From Ottelia alismoides (taxonomy: Eukaryota; Streptophyta; Magnoliopsida; Alismatales; Hydrocharitaceae), in NCBI GenBank assembly GCA_037367405.1, contig JAZKJV010002627.1, positions 62,001-126,000 of the forward strand: a DNA stretch of 64,000 bases, written 5' to 3'. The notes beneath the pieces were generated by a model, which was not told where the DNA came from, made no database searches, and saw only the letters and a list, made by a program, of their open reading frames with translations. Both the position numbers and the translations under genes were made by a program. Below, piece after piece: positions 54,701 to 64,000 of this stretch. Each line of letters opens with the position of its first letter. The stretch's first letter is position 1.

Positions 54701-55512
54701 GTATCGGTATACTTATTGGTATTTTACCTATGTATTTTATACAAGTATTTTATTTTTTGTTTTCTTTATGTTTTTATTCCTATTTTAATATACACATAAA
54801 TTATAAATAATATTTACAAAATTATAAAATATAAAATTATAAAAATAATGAATAATAAATAAAATGAATATTTTAATCGGTACAAGTATACAATAGGTGT
54901 CCAAAACCTAACTTTCACACCGTAACTCCAAAAAATATGAAACCATCTTCATTAAATAGATTATTAAAAGTTATTTATAATTAAAGTGATTTTGATACAT
55001 TTCGAGTTTTATTTGAGAGATACATGTCTGGGAAGTTGGGATTTTGGAATCTTATTTAGATTATAACTTTTTATCTATACATTATTTTTATATGAAATCA
55101 ATTTTGTATTTTTTTATATTTAATTATCTACAACTTTCATGTTCAAAGTTTCTTTATTTGAAGTATAAAAAGTGGAACTAAAAATAGGTCCCAAAAATGA
55201 ATAAAGAATGAATTAAATAAAAGGGAAATTATTGTATTTTGGTCCTTATCTACCCCTACTTAATTCCTTGTCGACCTAGTCATCGAGATGCCTAGGTCTC
55301 GGGGTTTAGGGTCATAAAATATTTGCAATATTTTATTCATTTACTTTTCTTTTCTTTATTTTATAATTTTAGCTTTAAAAACAACATTTTATACAGTATT
55401 TACAACACAATGCATGAATGATAAAATGCCTAAATTAAGTCTATTTACTCGCATTTCCTAAGGGTTTTAAGGCCAAAATGAAGAATAAAGATGATGAAAC
55501 GAAGATTCATCA
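51712..55512 (-). repeat. 3' LTR of element A7 (3801 bp)
   Basis: It is bounded TGAATAGGA on the plus strand and GATTCATCA at the PPT side. It aligns with 61311-64000 apart from an extra segment at about 53641-54020. AT-rich outer parts surround a GC-rich middle (53260-54360). It has CACGTG at 53294-53299 and a nearly perfect 28-bp palindrome at 54335-54362. The right 0.9 kb is close to the A1 LTR (for example 55200-55320 with 6240-6400). Frames in the GC-rich part are not believed to be genes. Confidence -1.
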
Positions 55513-55525
55513 TCCCCCTATACTT
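55513..55525 (-). other. Polypurine tract of element A7
   Basis: The minus strand reads AAGTATAGGGGGA directly before TGATGAATC, identical to the A3 PPT. Confidence -1.
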
Positions 55526-58157
55526 GCCGTTGCTAGTCCCTAGCAAACACTTATGCAATAAGTGCAGATAAAGAAAAACAAAGAAAAGAAAAAGTAGAAA
55601 GATGGATTTAATTCAACTATCAAACTGTCTTCATAAAATCAAAGTTTGGAGCTCAAGTCGGACCTTTGAAATTTTAGTACGGGCAAAACCTTAATGGGAA
55701 TCGGATTTGAAATCCAACAACCTTTGAGAATCCCAAAAACTCTGCTCAAGTCTCATCAATAGACAGGTCAGAATACTTCAACTAATATGCAAACCCTTAC
55801 GACTATGAATCTGACTCGTACAATGTAAGTTATAGTGGCTCTCCTCAACTAGAATGACAAAGAGACTGGATTCTCCTGTACGACAACCCAATGATTCCCC
55901 AATCCAATAACTCCTTCCTCGAGGAGCAGGGTATTCCCTTCTAAGTTCAAGTGGCAACCAGCTCAAGATGAGGGGGTGAAGAGAAGAATGGACGGTATCC
56001 AGTGTAGCTACATATCCCAAGATGTAAGACCAGTGTAGTCAAGTCATCCAGCTGCACGCTCACATAATTTGACTTTGAAGCTCAAGCTTGCTTATTTTCT
56101 ATACAACATATATACACTCCGGCAGACATTTTATTTTTTATACAGGCCTGTCTACTTTTTTAGAGTTTTGTTTTTGAAATACTATTCACAACAGCATTAC
56201 ATAGGGAGTTTTCCTTAAACCAGTAGACTATCCCTCTTTTGAAGATTTATTGCAACCCATACTCTCCTATCTTTAGAATTCATCATCACTGGACGGGTTG
56301 GGGTGCACTTCCCTCCCTAGAGGAGGACAAATGTTTCCACTTGTGTGCGTCTCATACCGGCAAATCCAACCCCCTCACCACTCCAACTGAGTTGAGCCAT
56401 GTGAAAGGTGCATGCGTCCAAGTTAGGTCATTATCAACAAGAGTCGTACGTGTGCTCCGAAATACTCTACTTAGGCATTCAAGAATCCATTGAACCAAGT
56501 CTCGTGATCCTCAAAGAATTAAGTCAACTAGACCTGAAGTACCTCAATTCCAACTCCTATAAGGTTCATGTTATTAGGTAGATTTTAAGGTCCAACCAAG
56601 CTCCAATCTTTAGATTTTACTTAGACTTGTTCAACTATCAAACTCAATCTGAAAAATGCTCATTTTATGCAAATGCTATGCAGAATGCAGAAAATATTTT
56701 TGTGATGCAATTTTCAAAGATTTTGAACTTTTTATGGATTTTTGAAAAGATGATGCATATGCATTTTTTGTATTTTTTAGAAAGATTTTTCAAATGTTTT
56801 TGGATTTTTATTTTTGCAAATATTTTTGGGATTTTTGAAAAGAAAAGATTTTGGCTAAAAACTAGGTTAAAATATTTACAAGGAGATGCATCTTGTATAT
56901 ACAAGAATTAAGTTTTAAGAATTTATAAAGGGTAAGTGGTTAATTTTATCAGTCTATATATAATGAATAAAGAATTTTAATGTGATGTATATATTCCTCA
57001 GACTTATTTGAAACGGTTTTTCAAATAATTTTGAAAACTATAGTCCAAAAATAATTTTTACAAATAATTTTTACAAGCATGTACACACATTTGAAAATCA
57101 TTTTGCAAAGGTTTTCCAAATAGTATATATAGATTTTTCAAATATTTTTGCAACCATTTTTCAAACATTTGCAAATAGTTTTTCAAACATTTTTATTTCA
57201 CACAAAGAAAATAACTTTTCAAAATAAAACAATTTAACAAAGGTTGAGAATAACGTTTTCCAAATAGTTTTCGAAATTTTTTACACTGATTTTCACACTA
57301 TTTTTCAAACATTTTGCAAAAAACATTTTCATCTGATTTATTAATCAGTAAATACAAAAAGAATTTGAGGAATAATAACAACTTTTTTTATTAAGGGTTT
57401 TTAATGGATTTAATAGTTGTAATTAGCCATAATTATTAAGAGAAATATGAAAGTACGAGTTATGGCTAAAGTATATACGTAATATATACGACCCCCCTAT
57501 ACTTGGCATGAGCTATGTCCTCATAGATCAGAGAGAAAAAGAGAAGAGATAACTCATACTGAGTATAGGAAAAGTCTAACGAATAAGGAATGAAGAAATG
57601 CTTAGGATCAAATAATCCTAAGTATAGAAGACTGTACAAAAAGTAGGGAGGGTCAAGGGTGGGAATGAACATATCATACTCAGACTGGCTCCCCCTATAC
57701 TTAGGGTAAGATATCCCTAAGTATAGACAAGAAGAGGAGACAATGGAGAGGATCAAAGAGTAGAAGAACTCGGGGTGCACACCCCCTATACTTAGGACAA
57801 AGTTCGTCTTAAGTATAGAAGACTGACAACAAGGGGTGACACTCTTTTCGGTAGAAAAAGAAAATAGAAAAGGAAAAGAAGAAAAGAAGAAAATAAGAAA
57901 AGAGAAATGAAGATGGAAGAAGATATCAGAGGATGTACACACCTCTCCCCTATACTTAGGGTAAAAGAAGCCTTAAGTATAGGCAACAACAAAAGAATTG
58001 AAACGGAATGAAGAAAGAACACTCAGCTCGTCCACCCCCTATACATAGGATAAAGTACGTCCTAAGTAAGGCAAACACGAGAAGGGGTGGATGAGAAATA
58101 AGGAAGATAGGTGGAGATAAACTAGAGTAATATACAACAGAGTGGATATACACAGGA
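55526..58157 (-). other. 3' non-coding region of element A7 with six-unit stem-loop array
   Basis: In reverse orientation it follows A3 30938-33260. The part at 55526-56700 holds blocks such as CAGTAGACTATCCCTC and TCCTCGAGGAGCAGGGTATTCCCTTCTAA (in two pieces around 55918-55942). The part at 56700-57350 is AT-rich with TTTTTCAAA phrases. Stem-loop units lie at about 57486-57525, 57599-57625, 57692-57724, 57781-57820, 57946-57982 and 58040-58078. No env-like frame is present; hydrophobic frames here (for example 57466-57942) come from the TA-rich repeats. Confidence -1.
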
Positions 58158-58856
58158 TCAAGAAGGTACAAAGCGAACCTTCTTGCGGGACCGCTGAGGA
58201 ATGGATCTGGCATGGTGCAAGTCGACATCAGGGTCCTCAGATGACATAAACCGATCAGAGTCGACATGGAGTAGGTCCTCAGTGTTCCTAGGGTGTGAAG
58301 GCACATACGGTTTGGTGGAAGTAGTGCTGCTAGGTCTGGTCTTGGGAGTCTCACTGATATCAAAGTGGAATGGGACTAACTCATCATCATCGGAAGAAGT
58401 AAGGTCAGTGTCATCCTGTGAGGTCTCGTCCAGGTCAAAACCAAAAGGAACAAACTCATCAGTGGAAGTAGTCGAACTATGTTTGTCCTCTATAATCTCA
58501 ACCGGATCATCTTTTTCATCAAAAGGCCCGAATTTTTGAATAAAAGCAACCAAATCAAATTCGGCCTTTTCAGTCTTATCTGAAACTAAGTGAACAGGTA
58601 CGGACTCATCAGTGAAAGTAGTCAAATCATATCCGTCCTTTCTAGTCTCCAAATCTGCCCTCCGCTCAATGGTGTCAATCGTGTAAATTTTGCGGATGTC
58701 ATCAACACAACGCCAAGTCCCAAAAGAAGGAACTCCAAGGTCCATGCTTTCTGAGTCTGCCTCCATGGGGAGGAATTCTTGGGTCTCAGTGGAGTCCAGC
58801 ATACAACAAAAGTCTCTGATAGTATCATCTAGATCATGATCCTCGGTGTCAGCCAA
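58158..58856 (-). CDS. Acidic 232-codon open frame, protease-RT linker of element A7
   Basis: This is the longest open frame of A7, uninterrupted from ATG to TGA. It begins MADTEDHDLDDTIRDFCCML. Four imperfect internal repeats share a theme D-E-x-V-P-x: TDESVPVHL, TDEFVPFGFDLDETS, DDELVPFHFDISETP and TKPYVPSHP. It sits directly after the protease remnant, where other copies have a variable acidic linker, and ends VRFVPS just before the stem-loop array. RT should follow but is absent. It is probably linker-derived. Whether it makes a protein is unknown; the lack of stops in an otherwise decayed element is notable. Confidence -1.
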   Translation of the reverse strand: MADTEDHDLDDTIRDFCCMLDSTETQEFLPMEADSESMDLGVPSFGTWRCVDDIRKIYTIDTIERRADLETRKDGYDLTTFTDESVPVHLVSDKTEKAEFDLVAFIQKFGPFDEKDDPVEIIEDKHSSTTSTDEFVPFGFDLDETSQDDTDLTSSDDDELVPFHFDISETPKTRPSSTTSTKPYVPSHPRNTEDLLHVDSDRFMSSEDPDVDLHHARSIPQRSRKKVRFVPS

Positions 58857-59400
58857 GATAGGTGAAGGTGCATCAGGTGCAGGTCTCTAGTCAACTGTGG
58901 TACGGTGATCAACACTTCGCTCTCGTCAACAGGACAGAAATGAATCTCTCCTATCCCATAGTCAATAACGATCCTCGCAGAAGTGAGAAATGGTCGTCCT
59001 AGGATGATTGGAGAGTGCTACCCAGTGGAGGTCTCCATGGGCAATACGACAAAATCTACATGGTAGCTTATGCCCTGAATCGAAATGATGGTGTTTTCAA
59101 GGATACCCTTCGGCCTCTTAATAAATCCATCAGCAAATTGTACTATCATCCTGGTTTTCTTGAGAGGCTCAAGATGAATAGACTGTACCAACGAGAAGGT
59201 TATTATATTAATCGATGCACTGCCGTCGAGGATAGTGTTATCACATAAATGGTTAGAGATTCATCTCACAGGAGGTGTGACAGTGTTCCTTTTCCTAGAA
59301 AATGGATGATGGGCAACGGCGTGGATAGTGGCCTTGGTCAAGATATGACGCTCAGATATGCTCCTCCGCTTTCTCTTCTTATGATGAGGATCAGATAATT
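58857..59400 (-). pseudogene. Aspartic protease remnant of element A7
   Basis: The minus strand reads HLCDNTILDGSASINIITFS, then QSIHLEPLKKTRMIVQFADG, then FIKRPKGILENTIISIQGIS and SPIILGRPFLTSARIVIDYG. The active site is D-G-S rather than D-N-G. A TAG replaces Gln just before HSPIILGRP, and a TGA lies before ISNHLC. The domain order and the RPKG and ILGRPFL motifs match A3 and A6. It ends VPQLTRDLHL, which meets the acidic open frame at 58856 in another frame. Confidence -1.
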
Positions 59401-60083
59401 GGGTCATGGCCTGGCGAAGTGGGGCATCAATGATCTCATGAATAGCGGCCACCACTTCAGGTTCAATCAACATATTTTTTGAATTTTTGGATCTCCTCCA
59501 TATAAGGGAGGAGATCTGAATCATCATATACACGAGGAATGCCAAGTGCAGTGTGTATAGAGGCATCCTGGGTCAAAGGTGGGACATGGTGTGAATGGAT
59601 ATGTGGTCAAGGGATCTAGCAAGTGGGCGGTCTCCTCACAGTCTGACTCAACCAAAGATCTCCTGGACTCATTTTGGATTTTTAAATTTTTTCATTTTTT
59701 TGTGTTTTGGGCGATTGTAAGCTCTCATGGAAATCCTCAATCAAGTCCAAATCATCAGATTGTGAAGCAGCAATATGGCTCTTATTAAGGAAAGCGAGAT
59801 CGTCAATCCTCTAATTCATCTGCTCCATGAACTGGGACAAGGTCTCAAGTGTGGAAATCATGAGAGATGACTCCAACAGATCAGTCTCGAGTGGATGTGA
59901 AGTTGGAAAAAATGGAGGTAGTTGGATGTGGATAAAAGTCCGAGGTCTGATACTATGGCTGAGATGGGTATGTACAAAAATCAAAAAAATAGGAGGAGTA
60001 TCCTCCTGATAAAAGGGATGTGAACCAGCTAGAGGGTACAAAGGTTCCACGAAATCTGGATAAAAATCGCTCCAGGGGTCCAT
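59401..60083 (-). pseudogene. Gag remnant of element A7 (core deleted)
   Basis: An ATG at 60083 opens MDPWSDFYPDFVEPLYPLAG, the gag N-terminus in position after the leader, and continues to a stop at 59811. Instead of the capsid core, the sequence goes directly to the pre-protease block (GIPRVYDDSDLLPYMEEIQK near 59480-59540). About 1.5 kb of gag present in other copies is missing. A short T-rich run lies near 59680-59700. Confidence -1.
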
Positions 60084-61285
60084 CTCGAAAACAAAAGGAA
60101 AACGTTTCGAGAGAGCACAAAGATCAAGTCAAGAGAAAGTGAGAAAAAGGCACAAATGCACAGGGACGATCTAGTATGCATACAAAACAATCACAAGCAA
60201 ACTCACACAATACCAACCCTCAATTCACCTACTCAATTCTGTGAAGACCGCAAAGTGTGGTCTTTTTATCTTGTCGGTTTTAGAGTTAGGTGAGAAGTCA
60301 AGAAGTTGCGCAAACACTTAGGGGGCTGAATGGGATTTTGGCACTAATCCTTAGTGTATGCGCGAGCAATGTAAAACGAAGACAATGAGGGGATTACTTG
60401 CCCCAAGACAAGTTATTTTTCTTTTTGGTTGATTTTAGGGTCATGTAATGTTAGCAGTCCCAATTTTATTGGTTATCACTTTTTTTGGATTTTTAGTGAG
60501 AGTGCACAAGCCTAACGAGGAATGAATTCGTTTAAGCACCTAGGTGATCAAAAATCAGAGGGAGAGGCGGAAATGCAATGCAAGCGGCAAACGATGATGA
60601 ATGCTAAAGCGTAAATGCTCACCTTCCCTTCAACACTCTACATGCAAGGATGCTCAACAGAATTGAAACCTATCTATATGCTAATGCATGCTGATTAAAT
60701 CACCCTAGGTTCAGAAATTGCTATTATCGGGAAGAACCGTATTTCAAAATTTGACTATGTCCAAACGTCACTATAGGCACAGGAAAATAAGTTAAGTGTT
60801 TGGACCTAATGATATCGACAAGCAATTCCTGAAACTAAGGCTCAATCACACAAAAGAAATAAAACAAAATCGGAAAACAAAGGAAAAGAAATGCGATGAA
60901 AACGCGACAAAACTGCGGTGAGCCCCCAAGTGAACAATCACTTGGAAAATGGGCCCGAAAGTCCAGAGTACCTATATTATTACAAATATAGTGGTCAATG
61001 TCTCACTTAAATTACATAAATAAAGATGCAATAATATAAATGCTCAAGAATTGCCTTCAAATTTCCCTTCAAGTCTGCCTTGGTGCAAAGCTAAAGCCAC
61101 CTCACGAGGGTGCACAGACGCTCCTAAAAAAGAGTGCCTCCCTCGATCCACGTACCTCACATGAAGTCAAACGAGAGGGTGGTTAAACAATTCAAACAAT
61201 GATATCAAATAAAGAAGTAAATAAATAAAGCCACAAAAATAGAAAAATAATCACAATCACAAATAATCCCAATCTAAGCGATGTT
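60084..61285 (-). other. 5' leader of element A7
   Basis: It shares blocks with A1, including AAAATCAGAGGGAGA (60549-60563 versus 2047-2061), the hairpin at 60926-60945, and GTGAGCCCCC next to it. The GGGG.AAGTAA.CCCCTCATTGTCT block is kept near 60380-60420, but the CAG acceptor-like site is not. The 300-nt core segment of A3 and A6 is shortened. A potential stem AAGACC...GGTCTT lies at 60244-60264. No gene is seen. Confidence -1.
60926..60945 (-). promoter_or_regulatory. Conserved 20-nt leader hairpin, element A7
   Basis: CCAAGTG pairs perfectly with CACTTGG around a 6-nt loop. Compared with A1 (CCGGGTG/CACCCGG), two base pairs have changed on both arms. Confidence -1.
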
Positions 61286-61305
61286 GCTCCCCGACAACGA
61301 CGTCA
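61286..61305 (-). other. Primer-binding site (tRNA-Asp) of element A7
   Basis: The minus strand reads TGACGTCGTTGTCGGGGAGC, the tRNA-Asp complement with transitions, five bases from the LTR end. Confidence -1.
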
Positions 61306-61310
61306 TTTAT

Positions 61311-64000
61311 TGAACATGATTTTTCGCGGGTCTAAAATACGTCTCACACAAGGCAGAGATGCCTGTGGCGACCCGCAAGAAACCCCAATTCAAACAACAA
61401 TTAACACACAACAACGATCAAACAATGAAGAGCGATGCAGAGTTAAAATTTATTATAACCCTACAACAAAGATGTGTATAGGTGCAAGTATGTGTAGAGT
61501 GTCGAACACATGAAGCAAGCAGGTAGATCAGGGCAAATTAATGCACGAAAATGAACGCGATGTATTTATCTATATGTGCTATTTTTCTTGTGGGTTTTTA
61601 ATTTTATATTTTTAATTTTATTTTTGATTTTATATTTTTATATTTTGATTTTTAATTTTCTGTTTTTGTATTTTCATTTTATATTTTATATATTTTATAT
61701 ATTTTCTTTTTCTTTTAAATTATAAAACAAGATATATATACAATAAAGAAAAGAGAGAGATAATGTATATATAAAAATAGGTCAAAATAAGCAAAATACA
61801 TGAAATAAAATCTTTTTATACTTTTCATAATTTTCAATGCTTTTGTGATTTTTCTATATTTTTGCTAATTTTTTTGGTATTTTTAAAATAAAAATACTTT
61901 AAAACAGGGAATAAAATAAATAGCTGAGAATAAAATGGAGATGAAAAATATCAAACAGAAACCAAAATGCTCCAAACTAATTTTAAAGTAAAGATAATGA
62001 GAGAAAATTTAGAAACAGAAGCTATATTTTTAGATTTTTTAAGAATTTTTAATATATTTATGAAGATTTTAGGGGTTTTGCAATTTTTATTGGTTTTCTT
62101 TTATATTTTTTAGTGATTTTTGGTCTGAAGGTAAAAGATGCAAAAACACATGAAATATAATTTTTTGGGAATTTTTCAAAAATGTTTTCTAATTTTTATG
62201 TATTTTCTAGTGAAAACAGGGATGAAAATGCAAAGTTTTGATTTTTTACAAATAATAAAAAGTTCAAAAAATGTAAAATAAAAATATGGCATTAAAGCAC
62301 ATTATGACAGGAAACTAGGCCTATTTTTTAAGATTTTTTAGAGATTTGTAGATGCATTAAATGAATACTAGAAACAAAAAGAAAATGCAACCTGGCAGGG
62401 GTATTTGTGTAAATATATAAAAGTCTAGGGGCCTAAGTGTAAATTCATCAAAAATACATAACTGAATAAAAATATTTTAAGACCAATCACAAATAACCAA
62501 AAACCCCAGAGGTATCCCAGCAAAATTTCCAAATTCTCGTGTAATGGACACGTGCCTAGTAGGGAGCTGATTACAATTTATAAAAACATGGGGGCCTTAC
62601 TTCAAAATTACCAAAAAATTATAACTGATTTAAAAAGTTCATGGATTGGATACAAATAACAAAGCATCCGAGGGCCCCGTCTCAAAATAGCCAAGCCTAC
62701 GTGCGCAGGCACGTGAGCTGAGCTAGCGAGGGGCTAAACGCAAATAACGAAACATTGGGGAAAGTTCACAAATATTAAAAAAATATATTAAAGGAAGAGG
62801 GAAGTTTAAATATTAATATCGATATACAAAATTACTTGGGGTGAATATGGCAAAATACCTAAAGCACTATGCAATCCAACGGCGGTCGATCCTTGAATTA
62901 GACACATGGCGACGCAGGAGACAATGCCACTTCGGCTTGAACCACTGCGATTAGATCTGGCTGACGGTGATGGGCAACCAAGATAGGACGGTGGCTGAAT
63001 GGCTGGAAGAACTAAGGGAAATCCGAGGGCCCGAAGAGGCTCAATAAGAACACATGAAGAACTCATGCATAGCGAGTTTGGAACCGCCGATACACGAGTA
63101 TCCGGGCACCTGGAAGCTCTCCGACCAGTCCTTGAAGCTCCTGAAGCTACGCCGCACCTCCTAAGTGCCTCAAAGGGGTCCAAAGACCATCGAATGCCCT
63201 CAGGCGCTCGCGGGTGCTCTGGCTAACCTGGGGGAGATGCGCTTCGATCCTCAGCACACATGAAAGAGAAGGAAAACGGGCAAAAAGGGGTTCAAAACTC
63301 AAAAGAAGAGGAGGTGGAGTTTATGTACAAGATGGTCAGGGTGGCTCAAAGATCGAAGGACAACGATCTGATCAGTTATTCACAACCCAAGAAAAGACTT
63401 GGGCGTGAATCACCAATATACGAGGTGAAAAAAATGTAGAAGGGCTCGACATGAGAGGATGCAAGGCGTGGCCTCCAAAATTCGAAGAAATTAAGGAAAA
63501 ATGCAGTCTGACACGCTATAGGAGCTAGGGCCAGAGAGTTGATCGCGGGTCACCTCCCTAAGCCACCTGGTTGGTCCACGTGGACCAACTAGGAAAAAGC
63601 ATCCTGGAAAAGATTAAAAATTCAATAAAAAAAGTAATCGATTTTATTAATTTTAGGTTATAAAATAAAAAATATTTAATATTTTCTAAACTATTTTATT
63701 CTGATTTTTATTTTTTTAGAGGTATAAAATTACAAATTACCTTTTAGGGGCTATATATAGGTATATTGGTCTATGTATTTAAATGTTTTCTTTTTTTGTA
63801 TATTTAATTTTATTATTCTGGTTTATTATTTTATATATTTACAATTAATTTTATATACTTAAATATGTTTTTATTTTATTTTTTTGATGTATTTATACAA
63901 TTAAATAACTGAAGTATTAATTGTATAGGTATATTTATTGGTATTATACCTATGTATTTTATACAAGTATTTTATTTTTGTGTTTTCTTTATTTTTTTAT
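61311..64000 (-). repeat. 5' LTR of element A7, incomplete at the right edge
   Basis: It starts TGAACATGATTTTTCGCGGG and follows the 3' LTR from 51712 closely, but lacks about 380 bp after 63240. The palindrome at 63566-63593 has one arm changed (CCAACTAGG). The outer end should lie about 0.8-1.1 kb beyond the window. No gene is seen. Confidence -1.

Larger units (their letters stand above)
51712..64000 (-). mobile_element. Internally deleted, non-autonomous Athila-like element A7
   Basis: Minus-strand element. The 3' LTR is complete and the 5' LTR starts at 61311 and runs off the window. PPT, 3' non-coding region, protease remnant, leader and PBS are present, in an interior of only 5.8 kb. 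No gag core, RT, RNase H or integrase is found. The 5-bp AGTGT before the left border (51707-51711) may be a target duplication of A6 sequence; the other copy would be outside the window. It resembles other large retrotransposon derivatives that depend on proteins supplied in trans. Confidence -1.

Noticed and set aside
57466..57942. 158-codon hydrophobic minus-strand frame
   Set aside because: It is produced by translating the TA-rich stem-loop array; the repeated Y-L-G phrases come from the DNA repeat.
57486..58080. Regularly spaced repeats resembling a CRISPR array
   Set aside because: Units are imperfect inverted repeats within a plant retrotransposon; spacers are not of uniform length and there are no cas genes.

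Overview
The window reads as intergenic heterochromatin from a flowering plant with a repeat-rich genome. Everything I can identify is a plant LTR retrotransposon, a fragment of one, or a small DNA transposon. I see no host gene, rRNA or tRNA gene, or CRISPR array. The plant assignment rests on Athila-like Ty3/gypsy elements with a tRNA-Asp primer-binding site (PBS) and LTRs of about 3.3-3.8 kb, Ty1/copia elements primed by initiator-Met tRNA, and a Mutator-type MITE. Species cannot be told from the sequence. Family names come from recognised protein motifs; no database search was run.

Layout. (A1) 1-6593, minus: 5' part of an Athila-like element, with an unbroken gag frame running off the left edge, a 1.8-kb leader, the PBS and a complete 5' LTR. 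(C1) 6594-10498, minus: a very old copia element with remnants of integrase, protease, gag, PBS and LTR; a 242-bp MITE sits in its gag. (C2) 10499-15914, minus: a full-length copia element (Tork-like) with two 0.68-kb LTRs, PBS and PPT, but a broken coding region. 15915-17220 is unassigned. (A2) 17220-18936, minus: fragment of an Athila-like 3' non-coding region. (A3) 18937-35682, plus: near-complete Athila-like element with 5' LTR, PBS, leader, decayed gag-PR-RT-RNaseH-INT, 3' non-coding region, PPT and a truncated 3' LTR. (A4) 35690-38775, minus: LTR end, 3' non-coding region and integrase remnant. 38776-39010: a short reversed LTR end. (A5) 39019-42059, plus: PBS, leader and gag of another copy, cut by (A6) 42060-51711, plus: 5' LTR to RNase H. 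A6 is in turn cut inside RNase H by (A7) 51712 to beyond 64000, minus: an internally deleted element with both LTRs (the right one incomplete) that lacks the gag core, RT and integrase.

How the parts work together. In an active copy the LTR drives a genomic RNA, tRNA-Asp primes minus-strand DNA at the PBS, the PPT primes plus-strand DNA, and gag-pol supplies capsid, protease, RT/RNase H and integrase. Only A1 keeps an open gag frame here. The others carry stops and frameshifts, many explicable as C-to-T changes. A7 could only move using proteins supplied by another copy.

The most interesting signals are non-coding and recur between diverged copies. One is a 20-nt leader hairpin with paired substitutions in four elements. 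A second is an array of stem-loops downstream of integrase whose 3' arms repeat the core of the element's own polypurine tract. Others are a conserved pyrimidine-rich AG site about 1 kb downstream of the PBS, and a 28-bp palindrome centred on a G-box in the LTR.
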